Shown here: positions 10,488-21,250 of the stretch, piece by piece
Layout of the letters: each line of letters begins with the position of its first letter
Position numbering within the stretch: position 1 is the stretch's first letter
Assembly: GCA_029962745.1 (NCBI GenBank)
Contig: CM057156.1
Coordinates: 373,529 to 437,528, forward strand
Source: Echinometra lucunter
Lineage: Eukaryota > Echinodermata > Echinoidea > Camarodonta > Echinometridae
Direction: 5' to 3'
DNA length: 64,000 bases
Position numbers and translations under genes: made by a program
The notes under the pieces: model-generated
Seen by the model: only the letters and a program-made list of their open reading frames with translations
What the model was told of the DNA's origin: nothing
Databases searched by the model: none

Positions 10488-11200
10488 CAAACCATTTGGT
10501 ACATATAATGGATGCAAGATAAATGTGAACACAGCGCAATAATGGTTTCTTCAGCAGCCCATGTCAACAGGACTCATATTTTCTGAAGGAAATGCAGATT
10601 CAAAATTTCTGCACTTGCTATTACTGCTAACATCCTTGCAAAGTCTCATCTGGTTTACAATTTAAATATTCCTACAAGGTAGACCAACAAGTAATAAATA
10701 CCTGAATCACATGCTGGATTAAAAAGAATTGGCACAAACTCACCAATATCTGATTTTGATTTGCACAAAAAAATGGTTAGTCAATTCAACTTATTTTGAA
10801 GGAAATTTCCTTTCGCATGTATATTGTAGGTAGGTCACATACGATAAACTACCCAACATTCAACTATCATCTTTGCTCCATTCTAGCAACCCAATAGAAA
10901 TTTGAAGAATGACAATGTCATAATAAGGAAAATATATATTTACAACGTACATGTAGATAGGAACTAATTCTTGTACATTTTTATTCAAGTACATTTACAA
11001 AAATAGGCAAATAATTTTTTGATCAAAGCTATTTCATTTCCTCATACTGTAGGAAAGCCCACTTAAAATTGGGCAATTAAGTCTGAAGTTCACTGCATTA
11101 AATTTAGATTGCAATAATCCCAAAGCACATGTAAAAGTACACGTACATAATTATGTAAAGCTATTTCACCTAAACTAGTCTAACATTGACATACAAGTAC
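10488..11200. other. Intronic sequence with no recognised feature
   Basis: AT-rich part of intron 2 of the PWWP gene. No boundary or conserved motif seen. Confidence 0.35.
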
Positions 11201-11234
11201 CTCAACATGGTTGAATGCTGCTCCAGGCTTGGGT
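11201..11234 (-). CDS. PWWP-domain protein, coding exon 2 (34-nt micro-exon)
   Basis: Acceptor TTAAATTTCAG and donor GTACTTGT on the minus strand. Two bases complete an aspartate codon from exon 1, then the exon reads PSLEQHSTML and ends two bases into an arginine codon. Reading phase agrees with both neighbours, although 14.6 kb of intron separates it from exon 1. The short length makes it the least certain internal exon. Confidence 0.68.
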
Positions 11235-12819
11235 CTGAAATTTAAATAAAAAATACAGAACATAAAGGTTACAAAGGAAAGTTTAGAATCAGTCAGCATC
11301 AACAAAGACACATAAAGATGTTTTGTGGTAACTCGCTTTCTACCACTCCTACCAGTGCAAAAAGTCATAAACAAATGAATGAAATTGGCGCACATATATT
11401 AAACAACTGTGGACTCTGCCAAAATATGAATAGGAGAAACTATAGAAGTATACAACAATCAAATCAGCGCTGCATACAGATGTACACTACCGCCTAAAGG
11501 TTTTGGCATCCGTTTCACTCCGTTTACCGGACCGAACGACGAACAGTGAACGGTGAACGGTTCCTCCCCGATCACCGAATATCGGTGCCGCGCCGAAAGC
11601 TCACCGCTGGCTCACCGAACGCTCACCGCGTTATTCTCGGTTCACAACCGATGCGTGTGCTGAATCTACGAGCGCGCATCTCTCTTCAACTCTCGAAGGT
11701 CGCGTGCACTATTAAAACAGAATTGCATTGTGACGGCATAATAGCTAAGTTTACAAGCTGTGCGGATCGCGCGCCATTGTTTATGACCTGATTAAATGGC
11801 TTGAACGATCGTATGCTGTGCACGCGGCATAAGATTGTGAGTTTCACGATGCAAGCGCACATGTACGATTTTTCTTTTGTTTCGTACACATTTTGTCAGA
11901 CGTGCGATTTATCGAGACTGTTAAAATTTATTTAAAAAAAAAAACAATAATAAATTCATGTAATGTTCATACTCAGACTCAAACATGCATCACCTTGATA
12001 TCACTGTTTCAGAACATAAACACTCATTCAAAACAAAAAACAAAACAAAACGAAACAAAACAAAACAACATGCATCACCTGTAAGTCTACTGTATTTTTG
12101 TTATTTACTTAATTTGAGATATATCTCCTTTTCTTTCTACGCATACAGGTACGAGACACAGAACTAGAAAAGATATTTCAGTTCGTTTGTACGAGACCCA
12201 AGAGCTTCAAAACGAACCGAGTCACTCAATGGCCATTTTGTTACTATTGTGCATGCTTTACTTTCCTTGTTCTTTTTTGTTTCTTACCATGTTAATTAAT
12301 TATATATGTTTCAGAAATTTTCAAACTATAGTAATTATACAGGGCGGATCCAAGATTTATGGGGATGGGGTGACACAGTCACTAACCTTAAAATTTTTGG
12401 CAAGCTTACAAAAACGGTCGACAGTGTCAGATGTATTGATCGGCTATTTCCCATAACGGAAGAGCACCTAGCATGCTTAAGATGGCCCTAAGCAAAGCTC
12501 CACAAACTGTTTTTATAACAAGTGTGAGCTATCGTCGTCCGGGGGAGGGGGGGGGGGGGGTCGGCTGAGCGCACCCCTACCAACCCGCAGATCCGTCACT
12601 GTCAATTGCACGATGTCGACGAAAAATTGTTTTGACATGTTCACGCTCAGGACTAGATAGCCGCATAGCATACTCTACACATTCTAATTCTAACATACTG
12701 ACGGTCCATTTCTGAAGTGCCAACTTTATCATTCGTAAAGTAAAGATTGGACAGAGACTTTTTCATTATCAACTTATTGCAAATAAGTTTCATATTCTAA
12801 TCATTTGCAAATATGTTTT

Positions 12820-12945
12820 TTTCAAGACATGTATGTACTTACCGCACGTCATCTTTTTTTTTCACCAAACGTAAGAGAGAGTCGGTCATCCCTAGCTTTC
12901 GTATCCAGGTAGATTCGGCCATCTCTAGCGTTCTCATCCAGTTCT
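12820..12945. repeat. Diverged duplicate segment, copy A part 1
   Basis: Contains CTTACCGCACGTCATC (12838-12853) and GAGTCGGTCAT...ATCCAGGT, repeated in order at 20646-20720. It continues at 19206 after the LINE insertion. On the minus strand the shared block ends in a good splice donor (GCG|GTAAGTA), so it could be an exon edge. Confidence 0.55.
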
Positions 12946-13389
12946 TTTTTTTTTTTTTTTTTTTTTTTCATTAAGTTTTTATTGATCGATAAAATGATTA
13001 CACAAATATCAAAATACAATCGAAATCAAAAACAATAAAAAAAAAACAATAACATAATCATAATGAATCAGAACAAAGCAGTATTACATGGAAATAAATG
13101 AGCTCAGCTAGTAAACAAGTACATCTAATATACAAGCAGTTTCTTACACAAGTACACTGTACATCAGAACACATATTTCCACTTCCTAAAGTGAAGTGCA
13201 AGAGTACCTTTCTTTTTGGCAATGCGATATTCTGTTTCCTTACAAGTTTTCAAATAGACTTTAAAACCCTGAAATGAAGGAATGTTATTTTTGAATTTAC
13301 ATAAGTAAATATAATATTTGAATATCAGGAAAATATACGTGATAAATTTGTCATCTTTAACTCCAAAAATCTTTTCAAAGGGGGACGGA

Positions 13390-16300
13390 TTAAAAAACCT
13401 TCTTGGTATGTCGAGAAATTTCAAGAACTATTTCGTTCCAAATGATTTTCACAATGTCACAATCAATAAATACATGGATAATGGTTTCTGATAGGGAGTG
13501 ACAGAATGTACAATTCGGAGAATTCTTCCTTTTAATTTTATGTAAGAAGTCGTTTAAGGAGATAGCTTTATGAAAGAGTTTAAAATAGAAAGAACGTATA
13601 CGCGAGTCTATTGAACATTTGAAATTTCTCAAATGAATCTTATCCCACTCTTCAGAGTTTGGGGACAAAGACAGTTCTTCCCAGAAGTCAGTGTGTTTTG
13701 TTGGAATAAAAATCCCGAGCAAGATAGGGTAAACATACTTTGGGACCTTCTTTGCTTGACATAGATTGTTTACTATTTTATAAAAAATTTCTTCATTGTC
13801 CCAATCTGACATATGTAACCAAGAATTTGGAATATTTTTCATTAAAAAGTTGAAGTTTTTCCTTCCCCTTGGAGAAATGTCAAAGTCAAGAATTAGTTCT
13901 TCAAAAAGCTTGCTTCCTGGGAGTGGGGGGTTCAATAAATCGCTAACAAAATTTATTCCGCAATCAAACCACTCTTGGTTAAAAAAATACTGTTTTGTCT
14001 TGGATCTAATATGTTTGTTATACCATAAACATTGGCATGACCCCATATGTGAAAATACTGTATTAAACTCCTTCTTCACTGCTTCCTCCCTGTAAATATA
14101 CCATGTTCTAATACACTCTGACAGTTGAGAACAACGAAGACTTTTCAAAATGGAATCAGGAGCATGGGATTTCCACAAAATATCTTTGTTTTGATTAAAG
14201 TTTTCTAGTACTGACAATTCAATTGTCTTCCACAGACTAACATATTCTTTATCAAGAAGAAGTTTCACCCATGCCATTTTCTGAGACAAAGCAAAAATAT
14301 AAGGGTCAATCATTCTCAATCCACCAGAACAATAATCATTATAAAAACATTTTCTTTTTACCCTATCTCTCCCACCACTCCAAATAAACTTAAAGAAAAT
14401 CCTTTCTAACTCCTTGAATAGCTTGGTTGGAGTTTGTATACATAGAACAGAAAAAAGATACAATAGCTGAGGTAATAATAATGTTTTAACGACACAAACT
14501 TTACCAACTAAGGATAAGTTTCTACAACGCCAACAATTAAGGGTTGCCTCTATAGACTTCAGTTTAGGTTTATAATTAAGATCAAACATTGACCTGGTAT
14601 CTAATGAAAAAACAATTCCAAGAGTTTTGAATGTATCAGTTTTCCAATTAAGACCGTTTTCAGAATAGGGATTCACTTGTGAGCCCCTTTTAGCCCCCAC
14701 CCAAACAGCCTCAGATTTAGATATATTAAGTTTGCAACCAGAACAAGCTGCAAATTTCTTAAGCAAATCAAAAGATTGTTTAAAAGAGTCAAGTGAACCA
14801 TCAAGAAAGCAGGTAGAATCATCAGCTAATAAGGATATTTTTACCTCTTGACCTTCTACAGGGATCCCTTTTATGTTTACATCTTGTCTTACACTAAGAG
14901 CCATTGTTTCAATAACTAATAAAAACAAATAGGGGGAGATTGGACACCCTTGGAAAATTCCTCTTTCCATCATAACAGCTTTAGTAAAAAATCCATTATT
15001 AGCAACATAACTCTTGCGGTTACAATATAGAGTTTTGATCCAACCAATGAACTTATCCCCAAAATTAAATTTTTTTAAAACTTTCAACAAAAATTCATGA
15101 TCCACACTATCAAATGCTTTCTGAATGTCTAATAAAAGAATGGCACCTGGAATGTCATGAAGTTCTGTGTATTCTATCAAATCCATAATCAACCTTATAT
15201 TATTCCCAATATTGCGACCCTTTAAAAAGCCAGACTGGTCTGGGTGAACAAGATCATCGAGACATTTCTTTAGTCTGTTTGCTAGTGTTTTTGCTAAAAT
15301 CTTATAATCCACAGTTAACAATGATATGGGCCTATAATTTTTCAAATAAAACTGGTCCTTGTCTTTCTTGGGAAGTAAAGTAATAATACCATTTCTTTGT
15401 GATGTAGACAAAAGGCCATTTTCTAAAGAAAAATTAAATGAATCCAATAACAAATCAGATATATCTTTCCAAAAAACAATGTAAAACTCTACTGGTAAAC
15501 CATCATACCCTGGGGTTTTGTTATGCTTCATAGAGGTGATTGTCTCATATAATTCTTTTTTAGTAAGAGGATGCTCCAAAAATGATTTGTCATTATCTTT
15601 TAACTTTGGTGTTTCAAAAGACTCCAAGAAGGTGTCTGTACTGTACAAATTTTGTGTATCTTGTTTTCTATACAAGTTTTGATAAAAGTCATTAATTTCA
15701 TCTAATATGGATTGGGGATTTGAAATTATTTCATCATCAACATTTTTGATTCTATGAATGGATTTTTTCTCACCGTGTCTCTTCTCTAAATTGCAAAAAT
15801 ATTTGGAGCTTTTTTCTCCTTCTTCTACCCAGCGCAATTTTGATCGAATAATTAAGCCTTGAGTTTCATATTCTAATATCTTGTCCAAATCACTATGCAA
15901 ACTTTCTAGGTGCTCAATAAGAATCACATTATCTGGGTCATTGTTTATTTGCATTTTTACATTGTCTATTTCTTTGAACAATTTATCTTTGGCAGCTTTC
16001 CTCTCTCTCTTTTTTCTGGAACTATACTCTATACAAGTACCTGTTATTGTACATTTGAGGGCATCCCACATAATATGTGGGTTGCACATACTGTTACAAT
16101 TATCTGTTTTAAAATAATTGATTGTCTCTTTCATTGTTTTTACAAAATCAGCATCATTATGCAAATAATTACAGTTGAGTTTCCAAAACCCGGGTCCCTT
16201 CTGAGGATGAGCATCTTTAAAGTTCAAGGTAACTACAGAGTGATCTGATTGGATCCCAGGAATTATTTTTGATTGCAAGCAATTGTTAACAAAATTTTCC

Positions 16301-16923
16301 GAAACAAGAATAAAATCTAATCTGGAGAGAACCTTTGGGTTAATTTGATGCCTAGTGTATTGTTTTAAATGTGGATGAAAGTTTCTCCAAATATCACATA
16401 AATTGTATTCTTCCATCAATATTTGAATAATTTCACTAGCTTTTTCATTAGCATGTCTTTGTCTACCACCTCGGTAATCCAGTGGACCCAACACTGCATT
16501 GAAATCACCAGCACAGATTAATGAAGTATAATTAAACTGCTCTATTTTAGCAAAAACATCTAGAAAAAAATCTGGATCATCGTTATTGGGGCCGTAAATA
16601 TTTGCAAGTAAAAGAGATAAACCATTTATGGTTACAGAATAAATCAAAAATCTTCCATTTGGATCAGCGAACGAGGAGTGAATTACCAGCGAAACATGAT
16701 TACGAATCAAAATAGCGACACCACGACTATTGGAAGTATGGCTTGAGAACCAAGCATGTTCCCCCCACTGCTGTTTCCAAAATGATTCGTCTTCTGGGGA
16801 GGAATGTATTTCCTGAAGAAAAATAACATCACTGTCAATTGACCTCAAGTAATGAAATATTTTTCTTCTTTTTACATAATCTTGGATACCCCGACAGTTA
16901 AATGTGCTAAGCTTTAATGACAT
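13390..16923 (-). CDS. LINE ORF2: endonuclease-reverse transcriptase
   Basis: A 1177-residue protein that nicks target DNA and copies the element RNA at the nick. Residues 1-235 form an AP-endonuclease domain with all core motifs visible: TFNCRG (N9), FLQEIH (E38), IYGPN (Y110), GDFNAVLG (D140, N142), RLDFILVS (D203) and SDHSVV (D227, H228). The reverse transcriptase spans about 430-740, with LLLDIQKAFDSVDH (D599), GCPISPYLF and a LLADDST active-site loop (D701, D702), where Leu replaces the usual Tyr or Phe before ADD. Near the C-terminus CTFC...H...C forms a zinc-knuckle of the zf-RVT type. No stop or frameshift. The order fits L1 and Tx1 clades. Normal domain residues suggest it is functional. 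Confidence 0.95.
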   Translation of the reverse strand: MSLKLSTFNCRGIQDYVKRRKIFHYLRSIDSDVIFLQEIHSSPEDESFWKQQWGEHAWFSSHTSNSRGVAILIRNHVSLVIHSSFADPNGRFLIYSVTINGLSLLLANIYGPNNDDPDFFLDVFAKIEQFNYTSLICAGDFNAVLGPLDYRGGRQRHANEKASEIIQILMEEYNLCDIWRNFHPHLKQYTRHQINPKVLSRLDFILVSENFVNNCLQSKIIPGIQSDHSVVTLNFKDAHPQKGPGFWKLNCNYLHNDADFVKTMKETINYFKTDNCNSMCNPHIMWDALKCTITGTCIEYSSRKKRERKAAKDKLFKEIDNVKMQINNDPDNVILIEHLESLHSDLDKILEYETQGLIIRSKLRWVEEGEKSSKYFCNLEKRHGEKKSIHRIKNVDDEIISNPQSILDEINDFYQNLYRKQDTQNLYSTDTFLESFETPKLKDNDKSFLEHPLTKKELYETITSMKHNKTPGYDGLPVEFYIVFWKDISDLLLDSFNFSLENGLLSTSQRNGIITLLPKKDKDQFYLKNYRPISLLTVDYKILAKTLANRLKKCLDDLVHPDQSGFLKGRNIGNNIRLIMDLIEYTELHDIPGAILLLDIQKAFDSVDHEFLLKVLKKFNFGDKFIGWIKTLYCNRKSYVANNGFFTKAVMMERGIFQGCPISPYLFLLVIETMALSVRQDVNIKGIPVEGQEVKISLLADDSTCFLDGSLDSFKQSFDLLKKFAACSGCKLNISKSEAVWVGAKRGSQVNPYSENGLNWKTDTFKTLGIVFSLDTRSMFDLNYKPKLKSIEATLNCWRCRNLSLVGKVCVVKTLLLPQLLYLFSVLCIQTPTKLFKELERIFFKFIWSGGRDRVKRKCFYNDYCSGGLRMIDPYIFALSQKMAWVKLLLDKEYVSLWKTIELSVLENFNQNKDILWKSHAPDSILKSLRCSQLSECIRTWYIYREEAVKKEFNTVFSHMGSCQCLWYNKHIRSKTKQYFFNQEWFDCGINFVSDLLNPPLPGSKLFEELILDFDISPRGRKNFNFLMKNIPNSWLHMSDWDNEEIFYKIVNNLCQAKKVPKYVYPILLGIFIPTKHTDFWEELSLSPNSEEWDKIHLRNFKCSIDSRIRSFYFKLFHKAISLNDFLHKIKRKNSPNCTFCHSLSETIIHVFIDCDIVKIIWNEIVLEISRHTKKVF

Positions 16924-18140
16924 AAATGAAATTCTACAATATCACTGGTTCCATACCACACTTTGAAGTATCTGCATTGCACGATAAATTGAAAAAAGAA
17001 TAAACACTGTAAAAGACACATGACTGCTTGCCACCATGTAAAATCACAAGATACCATATCTAGCAAATAAGAGCTTGTATACAAACAAAGTGAGCAATTA
17101 ACTGCTTTGAATTTAAACATATTACAAATAGGGGAGGGGGACAACAACAACAAATTAGGTAAAATCGATAGGAGGGTGCAAATGGCACCAAGAATAGTGG
17201 CCAGTGACTTCAAATCAGTCTCAGCCCTGGTCCAAAGGTGCATACAACGAGAAATATGAAACAGCTTTGAGCAAAATCCACCGTGTAACCACAAAAACAA
17301 ACAAAGTGGACTCTCTGAATCACATATAAATCATGGTCTACAAAGGGGCATAATAAAAAAACACACAATATATCATCAGCAAAAGTCAGTAGCCAATACA
17401 GAAATCAAAACACTCGTACATGTATGGTTTACAAGTAAATCGGAATAACAAAGTCAATATATAAAAAATGCTCACAAATGCCTAGAGTAGCTTTATGGGG
17501 GAAAAAACATCTCTTTGGAACACACTGTAAGCAAAAAAGAAAACAGTGCAAACAGAAAAGAAAACTCTTAAAATCCCCATCACAAAGGAGAGTAAAACCA
17601 AGGGGTAGTAACTTGAAAATATATCAAAGTGTACATTAAAACATGTGCACATTATTTTCAAAAGATATGAAACAGACATTACCTTATAAATGTGATAAAA
17701 ATGTCACTATGGCAGGGAGATAAAAATTAGCATTAAGCTTCACCGATACACGTAGTATCTACACATGAGATAAAGAAGTGTCTGTACAGGTAAACTTCAA
17801 AAAAATATATCAATACAACAATAAAGTTCACTCCTGTGCACATGTAGATGAAAGATAATCAGTATCGAAAATAAGTCAGTTAAATAGCCTGTATTCAAAG
17901 ACATAAACAAATAAGACGAGCCATAACAACAGCTGTTCTCACTCTACTTGTTAAAAGGTAAAAAATTATTAAATATCATACAAGATTAAACAATTTCAGA
18001 GTCCATAAATATCACTTAAAAAACATAACGCATGTCCATTCATTTCAACCTTTAAACATGTAGAACTACGTGGAAGAGTGTTCATGAGATCCATTAGTAG
18101 ATGTTTTCATTTGAAAAAGACATTCTGTAATACAATAGGA
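16924..18140 (-). other. Long spacer between LINE ORF1 and ORF2
   Basis: At 1217 bp the spacer is much longer than in mammalian L1 (tens of bases). It is AT-rich on this strand. A 128-codon frame (17300-16914) runs to the end of the spacer and overlaps the ORF2 start by ten bases. It is hydrophobic and cysteine-rich but resembles nothing I recognise. The spacer may hold an internal ribosome entry or second promoter for ORF2, but this is inference. Confidence 0.6.
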
Positions 18141-19058
18141 TCAATCTGCTGAAAAGACTTTCCCAGTGGTTGGGTCTCTGTACCGAATTTTGTCTGGGTA
18201 TACGAAAAAAGGCTTTTTTCCTTCTGATCGTAGACGCTTGAACTTCTCCTGCTTCTTCTGGCGTAATTGAAGGACTCTTTTTGATAGATCCTCAGCAACG
18301 AAGACCTTTCGATCCCGATATTTGGAATTGGACTCCTTCAGCTTCTTCACACACGCTTTCCTCACCCGTTCCTTGGTTGTGAAGGAAGAAAAGGCAATGT
18401 GGATTCTTCTCGGCTGCCTAGAACTGGTCTCAGATCGATATGTGGGGGTACGGTGACACCTTTCTATCTGCGAACAATCATCCTTCGAGACATCGGCATG
18501 TTGTAAGAAATCGGTGACAGTTTTCAAACAATCTTCATGATCTTGGTTTGGATGTTCAGGGATTCCAAACAGAACAATGTTCTTTCTCCTTCCCCTATTC
18601 TCTAGGTCATCCAATTTGGCAATGAGCACCTCCTTCTCCTTCTCTAACTGCTTGACAGAATCCTTAAGGGACCCCATGTCAAACTCAATGCTCTTGACTC
18701 TTTCATCATGCTCAGACACCTTTAAAGAAATGTCCCTCAATTTTTTATCCAACAAACATGACAAAGCTTCAATGCGTGAGTCAAACCTTGATTCAAAGTC
18801 ATTAAAAAAGGTGACAAACCAGGTAGGAGGAGCATCTGTGGATTCTAAACCAAGAGAACGCCTGGCGCTCGTGTTAGACGAAGCCAAATGCGTAGCCGAA
18901 TCATTTCTGTACTGACCTTTGGGAACAGCGTCTGCGTTCGTTACCATACAGCTTTGGGAAGCGGTGGGACTAGAGTCAACAATTTTCGGCTTCTTGGAGA
19001 GCGGGGACGATTTGTTTGGAGTGTTTTCCAGCTGACGTGTACTCTTTGAAGGATCCAT
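18141..19058 (-). CDS. LINE ORF1: RNA-binding chaperone-like protein
   Basis: A 305-residue protein. The first ~85 residues are Ser/Pro/Lys-rich and probably disordered. About 90-155 is a coiled coil (repeated Leu/Ile heptads through KVSEHDERVKSIEFDMGSLK and KQLEKEKEVLIAKLDDLENR). About 155-245 is an RRM-like region starting RRKNIVLFGIPE and including RRIHIAFSSF. The C-terminal ~60 residues are basic (LSKRVLQLRQKKQEKFKRL). This is the architecture of L1-type ORF1 proteins, which trimerise and coat the element RNA. It starts 147 bp from the element's 5' end. Confidence 0.9.
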   Translation of the reverse strand: MDPSKSTRQLENTPNKSSPLSKKPKIVDSSPTASQSCMVTNADAVPKGQYRNDSATHLASSNTSARRSLGLESTDAPPTWFVTFFNDFESRFDSRIEALSCLLDKKLRDISLKVSEHDERVKSIEFDMGSLKDSVKQLEKEKEVLIAKLDDLENRGRRKNIVLFGIPEHPNQDHEDCLKTVTDFLQHADVSKDDCSQIERCHRTPTYRSETSSRQPRRIHIAFSSFTTKERVRKACVKKLKESNSKYRDRKVFVAEDLSKRVLQLRQKKQEKFKRLRSEGKKPFFVYPDKIRYRDPTTGKVFSAD

Positions 19059-19205
19059 TGTTATATAAGGAAAGTGTATATCATATCAAAAGAACATTAT
19101 GTAAATCCAGGAGATTCGATCACAAATCCACACGGCGAAATTTTGCTTCAAAGCAAGGGATACAAAAATTACATCTTGAAAAACATTGTACAAACAGCGC
19201 CCTCC

Positions 19206-19830
19206 TTCTCATCCAGTTCTCTCATGCATGGCTCCACTTCGTTTTTCAAAATCAGTTTGCTTACATCCATGTGTGCATGCTTGCTTATCAAATCAGCTAC
19301 ACATATTTTTGTTTCAACTACGAGAATTCAACATGTGTTTACTTTAATATATTACGCAGTGTCAGAAATTGTGCATGTTGGGTGTGTACTTCGGCAACAA
19401 AATGGGTTAGAATATATCATTCTGAACAAAACAATTTATAGAAAAAAATCCGTGAAGGCAGGGTATTTTGTTAGGGCGGCAAGATGACCGATAGGTTGGT
19501 TCATTTACGTTAAAAAAAAAACAGAACCTGTTCATAGCTAACTCAATTTTTCCATATCGTTCTTTCTACTTTAGTCTTTTTCTACCCCCTTCCTTTTTGG
19601 TAATTAAAAAAAAAATCATAGGAGGCGGTTCCACCTGCCCCCATGTAGCACCACCCTGTCTTTAGATATACGATGTTGAGAGAAAGAAAGAGAGAGAAAG
19701 AGAAATTGTCGACTCGAATGTTTTCAATACATATTAAGAATTAGGCTGACGTGCTGAAGCTGTGATTTTGAACACAAGGCACAGAACAAGACATTCATCA
19801 GTGGAAAAAAAGGTAAGGGGTAGAAAAAGG
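19206..19830. repeat. Diverged duplicate segment, copy A part 2
   Basis: Continuation of the segment interrupted by the LINE. Blocks shared in order with 20720-21250 include ATTCAACATGTGTTTACTTT (19325, against AACATGTGTTTACTTT near 20806), GATGACC followed by a TTACGTT stretch, and TTAAGAATTA followed by GCTGAAGCTGT (19734, against 21142). Confidence 0.5.
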
Positions 19831-20631
19831 GCTTACAAAAGAAGAAAAAACAGGCCCATATTATTAGTATTTTATTGACAAAGACTCAAACATATGCAAA
19901 GTAAACTTGTGGGAATAACAGAGGTAGGAAGGGGTTAGGTATAAAGTTAACCGATCATTATGACTCGAAGCCGGTAATTCTTCAAATATTTCTCTTTCCA
20001 TGTCATGAATAAAATCTAACTTTAAGAGTGTGGCTCGTCATCTGCGAGTACATGTATATGAGCTTATCTAAATCCGGGGGGGGGGGGGGGTACTCAGATT
20101 TGGAACGGACGGGGTGTCCTACTGGAAGAAAGGAATACGCATTGTTAGGAATTTTGCATGCCCGGTTTTTCAGTTGGGGGGGGGGGGGGGGGAGGAACAT
20201 GTTAACACATTGCCCACTGGTGGTCCCTGTGCAAAACCTACATGTAATGTAATTCCGGCACAAAACCATACCCCATGTTTGGGGATTTCTTAGATTCTTA
20301 GAAAAGCGACTTAACTATACATGGATAGGATAGCGGCATTCACCCCCGCATAGGCCCCCACAGACCTGAGTATTAAAGGAGTAGACATCCCCATTCCTCC
20401 CCTTCCCCCCCCCCAAAAAAAAAAAAAACAAAACCATAATGCATGTAAAATTAAAAAATAAAAAACAAAAATGTAAAAGAAATATCGTTCAGGGCGTATC
20501 TTTGAATCATAGTATGAAGGAAAGCAGTCTAGAACTACCACCTTATCTTCGGTTTATTGAAGATTGGACAGCAAATTCGTCTTCATGGAATTAGTGTCGA
20601 GCATTTTACAGTGTTATTGTGAGCATTATTA
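19831..20631. other. Low-complexity sequence with long G and C runs
   Basis: Includes poly-G runs at about 20076-20090 and 20175-20192 and a poly-C/poly-A stretch near 20405-20430. Open frames here come from the homopolymers. No gene seen. Confidence 0.45.
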
Positions 20632-21250
20632 TTTTTCAACATATACTTACCGCACGTCATCGGTTTGTATTTTTATCAAACGTAGCTAGAGTCGGTCATA
20701 ACTTTCACATCCAGGTCTTTCATCCATGGTGACGCTTTGTTGTTCTTGCTTATAATTTAAATCAGCTTTATATTGTTGTGTTTCAGCTGTAATTCAATAT
20801 AAGTTAACATGTGTTTACTTTGTAATACAGTTTTTTTTTTTACCAGGGGCGCCGCCGGTGTATTTTGATACGGGGATGGGGGAGGGGAAGATGACCAAAG
20901 TGAGTTACGTTTTGAATTAAAACAGAAATAGAGATACGTGTATGATATAGTTGAATGATACCTCTCTTTTCCCCACATCGTTCTTTGTTTTTTATCCTCT
21001 TTTTTCTTTTCATTTTGGTCACTCGAAAAAAAAAATAGGGCCGTTGCCCCCTGCCCCCTTTAGCGTCGCCCATGTTTTCGACGAAATAAGATCAAATTGA
21101 AATAAAGAAAAAAAATTAGACCGAATGTTTTCAAATCATGTTAAGAATTATGTGTAGGTGAAAGCTGAAGCTGTAAATGCGGGATCAAGGCAAAATGTCT
21201 GAAAAATTACATAACAGACGAAGTACATGTTTGTGCCACTGCCAATCAAT
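20632..21250. repeat. Diverged duplicate segment, copy B
   Basis: Matches copy A (12820-12945 plus 19206-19830) in the same order and orientation, with perhaps 65-75% identity judged by eye. Has CTTACCGCACGTCATC at 20646-20661. It lacks the LINE, so the duplication predates that insertion. Confidence 0.5.

Larger units (their letters stand above)
12946..19205 (-). mobile_element. Full-length L1/Tx1-type non-LTR retrotransposon
   Basis: Flanked by the 15-bp direct repeat TTCTCATCCAGTTCT (12931-12945 and 19206-19220). On the minus strand the order is a 5' UTR of about 147 bp, ORF1 (19058-18141), a 1.2 kb spacer, ORF2 (16923-13390), a 3' UTR of about 0.4 kb with AATAAA, and a poly(A) tail of about 24 bases (12945-12968 as poly-T). 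A perfect target duplication, intact ORFs and an unbroken tail indicate a young insertion that may still be capable of moving. It is oriented the same way as the host PWWP gene and lies inside the Tc1-like bounded interval. Confidence 0.93.

Noticed and set aside
11546..11791. An 81-codon arginine-rich frame
   Set aside because: Lies in the GC-rich sub-terminal region of the Tc1-like interval and has no counterpart at the other end.
20003..20541. Proline- or glycine-rich frames near the poly-G runs
   Set aside because: Homopolymer artefacts without splice sites or conserved motifs.
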